A stretch of 64,000 nt of DNA from the NCBI GenBank assembly GCA_947502505.1, contig CANNAE010000003.1, forward strand, positions 248,001-312,000, given 5' to 3'. Within the stretch, counting starts at the first letter, position 1. Each line of letters begins with the position of its first letter. Below, piece after piece: positions 25,364 to 34,085 of the stretch. Source of the stretch: an uncultured Planococcus sp. Its GTDB lineage: Bacteria > Bacillota > Bacilli > Bacillales_A > Planococcaceae. The position numbers and the translations under genes were made by a program. The notes under the pieces were generated by a model. That model was given only the letters and a program-made list of their open reading frames with translations, did no database searches and had not been told where the DNA came from.

Positions 25364-27409
25364 ATGAACAATAAAAACTCACATCATAATCATGAACAAC
25401 AAGCTTCGGAGCATGAGCATGATAAAGGGAAGGCAAATCATTCAAACCATAATCACGATGGCCATGGCGGTCACGGAGATATGGTAGCAGATTTTAAAAA
25501 GCGATTTTATATATCAATGATTCTAACTATACCCATCTTAGCCTTGTCTCCAATGATTCAAAATTTTTTAGGCGTTGATTGGCGATTTGATAACGACCTA
25601 TATATTTTATTTGTCTTATCCACTATTGTTTTCTTTTATGGCGGATGGCCGTTTTTAACTGGAGGAATTCAGGAACTTAAAAAGAAAAATCCAGGTATGA
25701 TGACCTTGATCGCATTAGCAATCACCATTGCCTATGGGTATAGTACGATGGTTGTTTTTGGGTGGGACGGTAATCAGTTGTTTTGGGAGTTAGCTACGTT
25801 AGTTGTCATTATGTTACTTGGCCATTGGATCGAAATGCGTTCAATTATGGGAGCGTCCAATGCTTTAGAAGAGTTGATTCAGCTCATGCCAAACGAGGCA
25901 CATAAACTAGACGGAAATAACAACGCTCATGATGTACCATTAGCAGAAATCCAAAACAACGATCGCTTATTAGTCAAACCAGGCGAAAAAGTTCCAGTAG
26001 ATGGATTAATCATTGAAGGAAAATCAACAATTGATGAATCCTTACTCACAGGAGAATCGCATCCTGTTGAAAAAGAAGAAGGCGACCAAGTTATTGGGGG
26101 ATCTGTAAATAATGAAGGGTCCTTAATAGTCGAAGTTGAAAAGACAGGGGAAGCCTCTTATTTATCACAAGTAGTTAAGCTAGTAAAAGAAGCCCAAGAG
26201 TCCAAATCTCGAACACAAGATTTAACAAATCGCGCAGCTAAGTGGCTATTTTACTTAGCCATCGTAGCAGGACTTGTAACCTTTTCTACTTGGATTCTCC
26301 TAGGCTACACTGTTGATGTAGCAGTGGAACGAATGGTTACGGTTATGGTAATCACATGTCCTCACGCATTAGGTCTAGCGGCACCACTCGTTGTAGCCGT
26401 TTCCACATCGATATCGGCTAAAAAGGGCTTGTTAATTCGTAATCGGGCAGGGTTTGAAGATGCACGCTATTTAAATGCGGTAGTTTTTGATAAGACAGGC
26501 ACGTTAACAAAAGGAGAATTCGGCGTTACCGATATTATGCCGAGTAGCGATTACACAGAAGAGGATGTTCTACAACTGGCTGCTGCGATCGAACAAAACT
26601 CAGAGCACCCCATTGCGACGGGTATTGTAAATTCCGCGATGGGTCAAGGACTTGAACAGAAACGAGTAACCGACTTTGAATCGATTACTGGAAAAGGTAT
26701 ACAAGGGCGAGTGGGCGATCTGAAAATAAATGTGGTCAGTCCGAGATATGTGAATGAAAATAATTTAAACTTTGATGAACAGCAATTTAATGAGTTATCG
26801 GAAGAAGGAAAAACAGTTGTATTTATTTTGGTTGATGACGAACTTGCCGGTATGATTGCTCTCGCTGATATCGTACGCGAAACTGCTAAAGAAGCCGTAT
26901 CAGCATTAAAAGCACAAGGAATAAATTCAATTATGTTGACCGGGGACAATCAAAAAGTAGCTGATTGGGTAGCGAAACAGCTTGGCATTGACGAAGTATA
27001 CGCAGAAGTGCTTCCAGATGATAAAGCCACCCAAATCAAAAAGATCAAAGATAAAGGATGGAAAGTAGCGATGACTGGAGACGGGGTTAATGATGCACCA
27101 GCCCTGGCAACAGCTCATTTAGGAATAGCTATTGGAGCTGGCACAGACGTCGCAATGGAAACGGCGGACGTTATTCTTGTCCGTAGCAATCCTAACGATG
27201 TAGTAGAATTAATGGATTTATCAAAAAAAACTTATCGAAAAATGGTTCAAAATTTATGGTGGGCAACCGGATATAATATTTTTGCCATTCCGTTAGCTGC
27301 CGGAGTTTTAGCGCCATGGGGAATTATTGTGAGCCCAGCAGTAGGGGCAGTGCTAATGAGTTTGAGCACTATTATTGTTGCCATTAACGCTAAGTTATTA
27401 AAAGCATAA
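25364..27409 (+). CDS. copB: CopB-type copper-exporting P1B ATPase
   Basis: A 681-residue heavy-metal P-type ATPase. Instead of HMA domains it has a His-rich N-terminus (HHNH, HEHDKG, HNHDGHGGHGD within residues 8-45). The transmembrane metal motif is CPH (VITCPHALGLAAP near residue 331), which marks the P1B-3/CopB group exporting Cu(II), Cu(I) or Ag(I). The phosphorylation site DKTGTLTKG is near 375, the actuator TGE motif near 230 and the hinge MTGDGVNDAPALA near 570. ATG 25364 follows AAAAGGAG. With the oxidase and propeller lipoprotein it forms a copper-resistance group. Confidence 0.95.
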   Translation: MNNKNSHHNHEQQASEHEHDKGKANHSNHNHDGHGGHGDMVADFKKRFYISMILTIPILALSPMIQNFLGVDWRFDNDLYILFVLSTIVFFYGGWPFLTGGIQELKKKNPGMMTLIALAITIAYGYSTMVVFGWDGNQLFWELATLVVIMLLGHWIEMRSIMGASNALEELIQLMPNEAHKLDGNNNAHDVPLAEIQNNDRLLVKPGEKVPVDGLIIEGKSTIDESLLTGESHPVEKEEGDQVIGGSVNNEGSLIVEVEKTGEASYLSQVVKLVKEAQESKSRTQDLTNRAAKWLFYLAIVAGLVTFSTWILLGYTVDVAVERMVTVMVITCPHALGLAAPLVVAVSTSISAKKGLLIRNRAGFEDARYLNAVVFDKTGTLTKGEFGVTDIMPSSDYTEEDVLQLAAAIEQNSEHPIATGIVNSAMGQGLEQKRVTDFESITGKGIQGRVGDLKINVVSPRYVNENNLNFDEQQFNELSEEGKTVVFILVDDELAGMIALADIVRETAKEAVSALKAQGINSIMLTGDNQKVADWVAKQLGIDEVYAEVLPDDKATQIKKIKDKGWKVAMTGDGVNDAPALATAHLGIAIGAGTDVAMETADVILVRSNPNDVVELMDLSKKTYRKMVQNLWWATGYNIFAIPLAAGVLAPWGIIVSPAVGAVLMSLSTIIVAINAKLLKA

Positions 27410-27476
27410 AGCATCTTGTATAAATAGAATAGAAGAGAGTTCTGATCAGGTACTCAGTTAATATGTGATCCCTTAA

Positions 27477-27514
27477 CGGAAAAGAAGAAACTCTAGCATG
27501 AGTTTCTTCTTTTT
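27477..27514 (+). terminator. Intrinsic terminator, copy 1 of a duplicated hairpin
   Basis: AGAAGAAACTC/GAGTTTCTTCT stem with T tail, 70 bp after copB. The same hairpin with identical flanks recurs at 27751. Confidence 0.85.
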
Positions 27515-27534
27515 CAGGCTGTCGAGAAAGTTAA

Positions 27535-27665
27535 AAAGTCGTATTTTCCGAAGCTTACCGCTCGCTTTCCGTGGGGCGGGTATCGAGCCTCCTCGTCACT
27601 TCGTTCCTGCGGGGTCTCTCAAACCCGCTAGTCCCACAGGAGTCGAGCGAACGCTTCTCCAAATA
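27535..27665. repeat. CG-rich palindromic intergenic repeat
   Basis: A CG-rich island in AT-rich surroundings. The core, 27559-27649, starts CGCTCGCTTTCC and ends GAGTCGAGCG, with the internal elements GAGCCTCCTCGTCACTTCG and TCCTGCGGGGTCTC. I recall this pattern as a widespread intergenic repeat of Bacillaceae and Planococcaceae. The 67-codon plus-strand frame through it is not a gene. Confidence 0.75.
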
Positions 27666-27750
27666 CTAAGATATTTCGTTAATTTTTTCATTGTGGAATA
27701 GTGTCACATTCTTTTTATTAATAGATGATTATAGACTTCTTCAACACTCT

Positions 27751-27787
27751 GGAAAAGAAGAAACTCTAGCATGAGTTTCTTCTTTTT
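27751..27787 (+). terminator. Intrinsic terminator, copy 2 of the duplicated hairpin
   Basis: Same stem and loop as 27477-27514. The two copies bracket the CG-rich repeat, so this looks like duplication during its insertion. Confidence 0.7.
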
Positions 27788-27895
27788 GTCTATGTAACTT
27801 TACATTTATAAACGCTTTTATTTCCAAATATCATTGGATGTCTCAGTTACCACTCAGTATGGTTTAAGTGAATCGTTTACTGTAAGGGAGACATC

Positions 27896-28032
27896 ACGAA
27901 GATTGATGATAGACGTAACGGAATAGATGAATTAGCAATGGTTCAAAGACAAAAGCAATTTATACAGGTGCTCGAATCAAAAAATTATCCGCGACATCAA
28001 CTTCTAGTATCTAATTTAGATAAGGAATGGTG
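27896..28032 (+). pseudogene. Decayed coding fragment
   Basis: A short frame (IDELAMVQRQKQFIQVLESK, then LLVSNLDKEW) without a start or ribosome binding site, ending in stops. It has protein-like composition and resembles the C-terminal part of an esterase-like alpha/beta protein, but I cannot name it securely. Confidence 0.25.
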
Positions 28033-28055
28033 AGTAGAATAAATGAGGGGCGAGA

Positions 28056-28346
28056 GTGATAGAAAGAATTCAAGAAGTTAGCTTAGAAACCCTTTGAAAA
28101 CAGATTGATCAAATGTTTCTTCCCAGCGAGAAACTAACGATCGTACTTTGCTTTAACATAGACAGTTTCACCGTTCAATTTAATGAAATTGGATTGAACA
28201 GGCATGCGGATAAACCTATTAAAGATCTCTCAAAGGTTGCGCTCTAGCATGGGTCTGCATTTTCAATCGACTTGAACCAAGTACTTTTGTTAGAGGAAAG
28301 TGAATATGGTTATTATGAGCTGACCTATTATAAAGAAAAGATTTAA
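28056..28346 (+). pseudogene. Hypothetical gene with two in-frame stops
   Basis: From GTG 28056, behind GAGGGGCGAG, a single frame of 96 codons runs to TAA at 28344. It is broken by TGA at 28095-28097 and TAG at 28245-28247. The translation is protein-like on both sides of each stop (IERIQEVSLETL, KQIDQMFLPSEKL, FNEIGLNRHADKPIKDLSK, FSIDLNQVLLLEESEYGYYE). The intact protein would have about 96 residues. The family is not recognised. It supports the view that the segment between copB and gapN is decaying. Confidence 0.5.
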
Positions 28347-28371
28347 CCAGTTTACATATTGCCGGATTACC

Positions 28372-28405
28372 GGAAGAAACTTAGCAATAAGTTTCTTCTT
28401 TTTTT
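28372..28405 (+). terminator. Intrinsic terminator after the pseudogene
   Basis: GAAGAAACTTA pairs with TAAGTTTCTTC, followed by seven Ts, 26 bp after the pseudogene stop. It resembles the duplicated hairpins upstream. Confidence 0.75.
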
Positions 28406-29202
28406 GTTCGCTGAAGTGTATTTTACGAAAGGCTCTCAATCTAAAGTATCCAAATTTTATTCGGTCAATCTTGACGTAGTAGAATCCTCTAACCGAATTT
28501 TGATTTCTTCGAGCAATACGTTAACTGTCGGTATGTCCGATTTAGAATTGATTTGAGCGTACTTAAAGTTACACTCGGATTTCTTCGTTAACTTTTAGCG
28601 TAACGAATTGCTTTTTAGATCGATTTGCGCAGCTTTCTTTGGTCCTATTCTATATTAAATGGGAGTATTCAAAATTTTTTAAAAAATTTAAGTTGGCTTA
28701 ATGTGTGCCTTGTTAATTATTTCACATGTTGACCGCACCCATTTACTGTTAATTAAAATCAGAAAAATTATGGCTTAGTTAAAAATTAAAAGGTAGTTTA
28801 ATATGCTTTTGTTTCTTATAGAAAAGTTCAGTTGAAAACTAAAAAGAAACGGTATTGCTGAATCAAAATGTTAGCGTTTTCTTCTTTGGTTTTTCAAGCT
28901 TCCTTCTATATTTCTATATTTAAACAAAAAAGTAAAAATAGATTGGTTTCACATTTTGAAAGGGCAGCTTTATGATTTTGAACTGCATAATTTAAAGAGA
29001 GTATTTTTTCTTGCTATGACTTTTAAAAGCCTTGGGAAAGAGATATATCACTATATTGAAGAGTCTCTCAAATGGGGAAATCAAGGGCTGGCGGCTTCAA
29101 TTCTCGATTCAACAAAGCCTTGCTTGAAAGAGTTTTCATGTGATTTAATGGGTAACATTAATCTTTTACAGATTAAAAAAAGAGACGGAGTGTGAAGAGA
29201 AT
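28406..29202. other. Gene-free AT-rich stretch
   Basis: No convincing gene. A 79-codon plus-strand frame at 28956-29195 has no ribosome binding site and no recognisable motifs. The leader of gapN occupies the last part. Confidence 0.4.
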
Positions 29203-30648
29203 ATGACAGTACGCCAAGCTGAAAGTTTGTTTTATACTTTACTGAATAATGAATGGATCGGAAGCCTCAGTGGGGAAACTGTACAGATTTACTCTCCGGA
29301 TGATCATGAAGCAGTAGGTGAAGTTCCTGCTTTGAGTCAGGAGGAAGTCGCTGCTGCAATTCAAAAAACAGCAGATGTGCAGGAAGCCTGGGCAGAAAAA
29401 GAAGTTCATGAGCGCTCTGCACTTCTTCATCGCTGGGCAGAAGAATTGGAAAAGATGACCGATGAAATCGGTGAAATGATTCATAAAGAAGTAGGCAAGA
29501 CATTTTCAGCAGGAAAAAGTGAAGTCGAGCGTACTGCGCAGTTGATTCGCTATACGGCGGAAGAAGGCCTTCGTACACAAGGCAGCTTTATCCAGGGAGA
29601 TGCCTTTCCTGGAGCTACGAAGAAGACAAAAGCCATCGTGCAGAAAGTTCCTCATGGCGTGGTGTTGGCCATATCGCCATTCAACTACCCAGTAAACCTG
29701 GCAGCTTCTAAAATCGCGCCAGCGCTTATTACTGGCAACACTGTTATCTTTAAGCCGGCTACCCAGGGGGCAATCAGCGGCCTGTTAATGATGAAAGCTC
29801 TAGTAAAAGCTGGCCTGCCGGAGGGCGTAGTAAATGTAGTAACGGGACGAGGTTCTGTTATCGGTGATTTCATTGTTTCTCATCCCCTTATCGATATGAT
29901 TACTTTTACTGGGGGAACGGCAACCGGGCAGCATATCGCTAAAATTGCCTCTATGATTCCGGTCGTGCTGGAGCTTGGCGGTAAAGACTCCGCAATTGTG
30001 CTGGAAGATGCAGATTTGAATAAAGCAGCAAAGGAAATCGTCAGTGGAGCACTTAGCTATTCCGGGCAACGCTGTACCGCTATAAAGCGGGTGATGGTCG
30101 TTGACAGTGTCGCAGATGAGCTTATCGGAAAAGTGAAAGAAATCGTATCCGGGCTGAAAGTAGGCAAGTCCAGTGAAGACGCGAGTGTGACTCCTTTGAT
30201 CAATCAGAAATCAGCGGATTTCGTCACCAGTCTGATTGACGATGCCCAGAATAAAGGCGCTATTGTCGTACTGGAAGGTAGTAAGGAAAAGAACCTTCTC
30301 GGCCCAACTCTCCTTGACCATGTGACGGCAGAAATGGATGTCGCTTGGGAAGAACAGTTTGGACCGGTGCTTCCATTTATTCGAATTAAGAATGAAGGGG
30401 AAGCAACCGCCCTTGAAAAGCGAAACCAGTATGGTCTTCAAGCCAGTGTCTTCACTAGTAATTTGGAGAAAGCCTTCGCTATTTCGGATAAGCTAAATGT
30501 AGGGACTGTCCAAGTGAACGGCAAAACATCGCGTGGACCGGATCACTTCCCATTCCTTGGAGTGAAAAACTCTGGACAAGGGGTACAGGGCATCGGTAGA
30601 AGTATTGATTCCATGTTGCGCGATAAAGTACTCGTTCTAAACCTTTAG
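29203..30648 (+). CDS. gapN: NADP-dependent non-phosphorylating glyceraldehyde-3-phosphate dehydrogenase
   Basis: A 481-residue aldehyde dehydrogenase closely resembling GapN, which oxidises glyceraldehyde-3-phosphate directly to 3-phosphoglycerate and makes NADPH. Landmarks are AISPFNYPVNLAASKIAPAL near residue 160 (catalytic Asn region), FKPATQGA near 184, LELGGKDSAIV near 258 (catalytic Glu), SGQRCTAIKR with the catalytic Cys near 290, and GPDHFPFLGVKNSG near 445, a C-terminal block typical of GapN. It starts at ATG 29203, with a weak AGAGA site. It stands alone after the decayed segment and ends at a clear terminator. Another phosphate-sugar aldehyde cannot be excluded. Confidence 0.88.
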   Translation: MTVRQAESLFYTLLNNEWIGSLSGETVQIYSPDDHEAVGEVPALSQEEVAAAIQKTADVQEAWAEKEVHERSALLHRWAEELEKMTDEIGEMIHKEVGKTFSAGKSEVERTAQLIRYTAEEGLRTQGSFIQGDAFPGATKKTKAIVQKVPHGVVLAISPFNYPVNLAASKIAPALITGNTVIFKPATQGAISGLLMMKALVKAGLPEGVVNVVTGRGSVIGDFIVSHPLIDMITFTGGTATGQHIAKIASMIPVVLELGGKDSAIVLEDADLNKAAKEIVSGALSYSGQRCTAIKRVMVVDSVADELIGKVKEIVSGLKVGKSSEDASVTPLINQKSADFVTSLIDDAQNKGAIVVLEGSKEKNLLGPTLLDHVTAEMDVAWEEQFGPVLPFIRIKNEGEATALEKRNQYGLQASVFTSNLEKAFAISDKLNVGTVQVNGKTSRGPDHFPFLGVKNSGQGVQGIGRSIDSMLRDKVLVLNL

Positions 30649-30750
30649 AAGCTTAATGAATTTTTACTGATTGAAAGCTGTTATCGCTATTATTTTCGGA
30701 ATATTCATTTTTCGGTGTTTGATGTTCTAATTATTTCCATTCTCTCCTAT

Positions 30751-30792
30751 AAAGCGGAGCTGCCACCTACAAGGTCAGCTCCGTTTTTTTGT
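30751..30792 (+). terminator. Intrinsic terminator
   Basis: CGGAGCTG pairs with CAGCTCCG, followed by seven Ts, about 100 bp after gapN. Confidence 0.8.
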
Positions 30793-30981
30793 GCTTAAAG
30801 CACATACACTTTTGAGTGGGATAATCCTTACTTAAATGGATTTTTCAATATTTACTCATGTTAAGATTGAAAAAGGGTATTTTCATTAAACTTATATTGA
30901 TCGAGCAAGCCAAGTACCTAGAAGTGAAAAAATCTCATTGAATCATAAAGATTATAAATCATTTTTGTTGAGGTGAGTTTA

Positions 30982-31164
30982 TTGGAAACTATAATTGCTT
31001 TTTCAATCGGTATTCTATTTTTAACTTATAGTATTTTTGATTTTTTCGTTCAATCTAAAGCACCTAAGATTGTCAGGTTCATCATTAGATTTATTATTAT
31101 ATCGATTGGGATCGGTTTTATTTTGTACGCGGCAATTAGAGTTCTCGAATTAGGAACTACTTGA
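30982..31164 (+). CDS. Small hypothetical membrane protein
   Basis: A 60-residue protein with two hydrophobic helices (about residues 2-22 and 30-53) separated by a short basic loop (QSKAPKIVR). TTG 30982 is chosen because GAGGTGAG lies 5 bases upstream; the in-frame GTG at 30973 would lie inside that site. Followed by a terminator at 31242. No family recognised. Confidence 0.5.
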   Translation: METIIAFSIGILFLTYSIFDFFVQSKAPKIVRFIIRFIIISIGIGFILYAAIRVLELGTT

Positions 31165-31241
31165 TTTACCGACTCGAGGGTTCTAATTTTTCTCTGCTTT
31201 TCACTTTCGATATTGCCGGAGTATCAAAAATAATAGAAGAA

Positions 31242-31274
31242 AAAGGAGATGCTCTCAACTCAGCATCTCCTTTC
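31242..31274 (+). terminator. Intrinsic terminator
   Basis: AAAGGAGATGCT pairs with AGCATCTCCTTT around an 8-nt loop. It lies 80 bp after the small membrane gene. Confidence 0.75.
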
Positions 31275-31412
31275 TGTTGTAATCACTTTTGGCAGCCTGT
31301 GATATGAAACCTGAGTTTGTACGTAAGATGCATACCGGATGTATTAATGAATTGGAAATTGAAGTTGTTAAAATATGTTAAAATAAGTTGATTGATGAAA
31401 AGGAGGGATCGT

Positions 31413-31679
31413 TTGTTAGGGATATTTATAAAGAAAGTTGACTCCGATGTTGTGATTAGGTGGCTATTTACGAAAATAACAATTCCGATATCTGATATTT
31501 TAAAAGTTACTACGGATGATACGTACGGCGGGAAAGAAAAGCAGGCAATAAGACTTGGAAAGCCGTATGGAACAACAGATAGAGTGGTTATCGTCACGAA
31601 GGAAAGCACTTATATTTTGTTTACAACCAACTATCTATCGATACAAAAGAAATTAAACTCTTACATGGGTTCCATTTAG
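31413..31679 (+). CDS. SunI/YnzG-family PH-like protein, sublancin-immunity type
   Basis: An 88-residue protein resembling B. subtilis SunI (YolF) and YnzG, a small PH-like fold; SunI protects producers from the glycocin sublancin. Matching features are the start MLGIFIKK, ITIPISDILKVTTDDTYGG near residues 25-43, and IRLGKPYGTTDRVVIVTKES near 48-67 with LFTTN after it. TTG 31413 is chosen because AAAAGGAGGG lies 6 bases upstream and the protein then begins exactly like SunI; upstream in-frame codons overlap that site. No bacteriocin precursor or glycosyltransferase gene is nearby, so it is an orphan immunity-type gene. Confidence 0.75.
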   Translation: MLGIFIKKVDSDVVIRWLFTKITIPISDILKVTTDDTYGGKEKQAIRLGKPYGTTDRVVIVTKESTYILFTTNYLSIQKKLNSYMGSI

Positions 31680-31754
31680 TAAACATCCGTTTTCTTTATA
31701 GCTAGTTAGCAGTATTCTTTGTACTTGTCTTTAATGAGGTCTATCGTTCCATGT

Positions 31755-31797
31755 AAAACGTTCGCAAAGTCTTTTCGACAATTGCGAACGTTTTTTG
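31755..31797 (+). terminator. Intrinsic terminator
   Basis: Perfect 13-bp stem AAAACGTTCGCAA/TTGCGAACGTTTT with a T tail, 75 bp after the SunI-like gene. Confidence 0.88.
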
Positions 31798-31899
31798 TTG
31801 TGGCGGTATTTCTAGTTCCGCTCTGCCAACTTTTTTACAAAGCATAATTTCTCTAAAACTTCCCCACTCAATAAGAAGAAGCCTTGAATTTTTTAGTTA

Positions 31900-31951
31900 T
31901 TGACAAAATATTATTTACCGTTAAAATTATTTTTAACGATAAATAATATTT
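31900..31951 (+). promoter_or_regulatory. Promoter with large overlapping operator
   Basis: TTGACA (31900-31905) and TAAAAT (31922-31927) form a promoter with 16-bp spacing. It is embedded in an inverted repeat with 21-bp arms (31906-31926 and 31931-31951) that match at 20 of 21 positions around TTAT. A repressor bound here would block the MFS gene. Confidence 0.75.
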
Positions 31952-31964
31952 GGGTGGTGGTTTT

Positions 31965-33185
31965 TTGTTCAAGAGTAAAAATATCCGGAATCTGTTCCTT
32001 GGAAGATTGGTGTCTGTGTCGGGCGATAGCCTGTACGAAGTCGCAGTGATCTGGTATGTGTTTGAATTAAGTCAAAATGCGCTTTATACAGGTGTGGCCG
32101 CAGCGATTGTGATGATCCCTAAATGTGTTAATTTTCTTTTAGGGCCACTGATCGAAGAGATGAACAAAACGAAAATATTGCTTCACGCGCAGTTTTTTCA
32201 ATTCCTCTTGATGTTGGTTATCCCTGTTGGCATTTTCCTTGGGTATGAATCTGTCTTTCTCGTACTGGGAATCATATTCTTGATCTCCTTTCTTGAGAAT
32301 TTCCAAGGCACTGCTGAAATTGCGGTGGTCCCCCAATTGGTTGCGAAAGAAAATCGAGGGAAATTCAATTCTGCGATCAGCAGCAGCGGGCAAATGGTGG
32401 ATATCGGCATGAAGGCAGTTTTTGCCGGATTCATCTTAACTATCGGGGTGCAGAATATTTACCTATTCAATGCGCTGACATTTTTGGCAGCGGCCTTCTT
32501 TTTCAGCATGATAAAGGTCAAACCGCCTGTTGAAAGTGTGAAGCGAGAAGTGAGCGATTGGGCCGCCTATAAGAAAAGCTTGAAATCGGGATTCGTCTAT
32601 TTTTTCACATCCAAAATCGTCTTTATCTGTTTGCCTTTTTTAATCGCCAATTTTTCGTTCGGTATGGCAGAAGCGATTCTTCCTGTCTACGCAAATGAAA
32701 GAGGGGGAGCTGAACAATACGGGATGTTCATCCTCGCTATCACTCTGGGCAATCTAACGGGCTCGGTGCTAGTGGTAAAAGTGATGAAGTTTCCACTCGG
32801 ATTGTTGATGATGATTTTGCCGTTGCTGTCATTCATATTATGGTTCTCTTCGGTCATTATCAGCAATAACTGGATATCGACCGTTTCTCTAGGAATCGCA
32901 TTGATTCCATTTGGCATGATGAGTATTCTGCTCATCACCTTTTTACAGACTTCGATAGAAGAACATTTGTTGGCCAGGGTTTCTTCCATCATCGATAGCG
33001 TTTTGGTCTCGGCCATGCCCCTCGGCGCCATATTGGGAGGCGTCTTCACGTCTGTGATTGGAGTGAACTATATGATGATGATCAGTTCATTTGGCTTGGT
33101 CGGCATCGCTTTTTATTTCTTCTTGAACAAAAAGATCCGGTCATTGCCTAAAATTGAAGACATTCAGCTTCAGCAGCAAGCATGA
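31965..33185 (+). CDS. MFS transporter, drug-efflux type
   Basis: A 406-residue major facilitator protein with about twelve helices, of the MefA-like/DUF894-type efflux group. Landmarks are GRLVSVSGDSLYEVAVIWYV near residues 13-32 and QGTAEIAVVPQLVAKENRGK near 113-132. TTG 31965 is chosen because GGGTGGTGG sits just upstream, although an in-frame TTG at 31950 exists. The gene converges on a HTH regulator (33211) with only a terminator between. Its promoter carries a large palindrome, so inducible expression by a substrate-sensing repressor is likely. The substrate is unknown. Confidence 0.85.
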   Translation: MFKSKNIRNLFLGRLVSVSGDSLYEVAVIWYVFELSQNALYTGVAAAIVMIPKCVNFLLGPLIEEMNKTKILLHAQFFQFLLMLVIPVGIFLGYESVFLVLGIIFLISFLENFQGTAEIAVVPQLVAKENRGKFNSAISSSGQMVDIGMKAVFAGFILTIGVQNIYLFNALTFLAAAFFFSMIKVKPPVESVKREVSDWAAYKKSLKSGFVYFFTSKIVFICLPFLIANFSFGMAEAILPVYANERGGAEQYGMFILAITLGNLTGSVLVVKVMKFPLGLLMMILPLLSFILWFSSVIISNNWISTVSLGIALIPFGMMSILLITFLQTSIEEHLLARVSSIIDSVLVSAMPLGAILGGVFTSVIGVNYMMMISSFGLVGIAFYFFLNKKIRSLPKIEDIQLQQQA

Positions 33186-33224
33186 AAAAAGCCATTAAGC
33201 ATAACTCTGCTTAATGGCTTTCTG
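33185..33224. terminator. Bidirectional intrinsic terminator
   Basis: AAAGCCATTAAGC pairs with GCTTAATGGCTTT between the convergent MFS and regulator genes. Confidence 0.88.
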
Positions 33225-33768
33225 AATCACTCTCGTAAGTAAGGAGAGAGAAGGTATACTCTTTTGTTTCACTTTGGTCTTCTTTGCTTCGACTGCGGAT
33301 GAGTTTGTGGATTTCTTCATTTACTTTAACCCATTCGGAATTAGTGAGGGAAACCGTCATTTCCCCGTACATCGCCCGTGAATAGTCTAGGTTCTTGTCG
33401 GTTTCCGTTTTTTCCAAATCGGATTTTAGTAGATTGAGGCCTTTATTGAAAGTCCACAAAGCATGGGTTAATAGCGAAGCCGAATTTTTGATAGCGAGTT
33501 CGCCTTCTAATTTTATAACTTCTGCCTCACTGAATAGATGCCGGGATGTATAGTATTTTTCGATCAAATTCCCAATCTGTTTTTCTTCGCTTATCTTGAT
33601 TAGCTCAGTAGTTAGAAGCTTTTGAATCGGATAGTACAATCTGGAAGGCTTGTCGTTGAGTTCAGCAGCGATTTCTTTGACGGTCTTGTCCTTATTTTTT
33701 ACGGAATAAAGGATGGCTTCAATTTTTGGGTCGGAAATCAATTTCATTAGATCGTAATTGCTCGTCAT
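33211..33768 (-). CDS. ArsR-like winged-helix regulator
   Basis: A 185-residue DNA-binding protein. The N-terminal 80 residues form a winged helix (DPKIEAILYSV, KTVKEIAAELNDKPSRLYYPIQKL, LIKISEEKQIG), matching the HTH_20/ArsR-type domain. The rest is a helical domain for dimerisation or ligand binding, ending in an acidic, Ser-rich tail. ATG 33768 has an AGGAGAG site upstream on the minus strand. Its neighbour across the terminator is the MFS exporter with a large operator, which it probably represses. The upstream AT-rich run near 33795-33825 holds a partial similarity (GCGATAAA) to that operator. Confidence 0.78.
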   Translation of the reverse strand: MTSNYDLMKLISDPKIEAILYSVKNKDKTVKEIAAELNDKPSRLYYPIQKLLTTELIKISEEKQIGNLIEKYYTSRHLFSEAEVIKLEGELAIKNSASLLTHALWTFNKGLNLLKSDLEKTETDKNLDYSRAMYGEMTVSLTNSEWVKVNEEIHKLIRSRSKEDQSETKEYTFSLLTYESDSESH

Positions 33769-33914
33769 AAGCTCTCTCCTTCATCATGCGTATAAATTAA
33801 TTTTATCGCAGAAAAAAACTTTAACAAGAGCAAAAGGGATGAGGGTTTATCGCTATGGAACACTAATGTGTGAATCGGTACACAAAGGTTTTGCTAGTGC
33901 TGGAGCATTTTCGC

Positions 33915-34085
33915 TCAATCACGCTCTTTGCTGAAGTACTTCCATGAGATGAGATACAAGATAAATGCAGAAGCTGCAGCAATCATAATGTAAGGCGCAA
34001 AAGCGCTAGAGTCTTCGACGAAAAATAGAACATATAGCAAAAAGACCATAATACCAGAAGCTATAATTCTAATAAGATTTTCCAT
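33915..34085 (-). CDS. Small hypothetical membrane protein
   Basis: A 56-residue protein with two hydrophobic helices (about residues 5-22 and 29-48) and a charged end (KYFSKERD). ATG 34085 is chosen because AAGGAGG lies 6 bases upstream; the longer frame to 34103 would start before that site. The divergent neighbour is the DUF2268 lipoprotein. No family recognised. Confidence 0.55.
   Translation of the reverse strand: MENLIRIIASGIMVFLLYVLFFVEDSSAFAPYIMIAAASAFILYLISWKYFSKERD

Noticed and set aside
27498..27701. 67-codon plus-strand frame in the CG-rich segment
   Set aside because: It is produced by the intergenic repeat; its translation is a familiar artefact of this repeat type, not a protein.
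28956..29195. 79-codon frame upstream of gapN
   Set aside because: It starts at a TTG without a ribosome binding site and shows no motif; probably gapN leader sequence.
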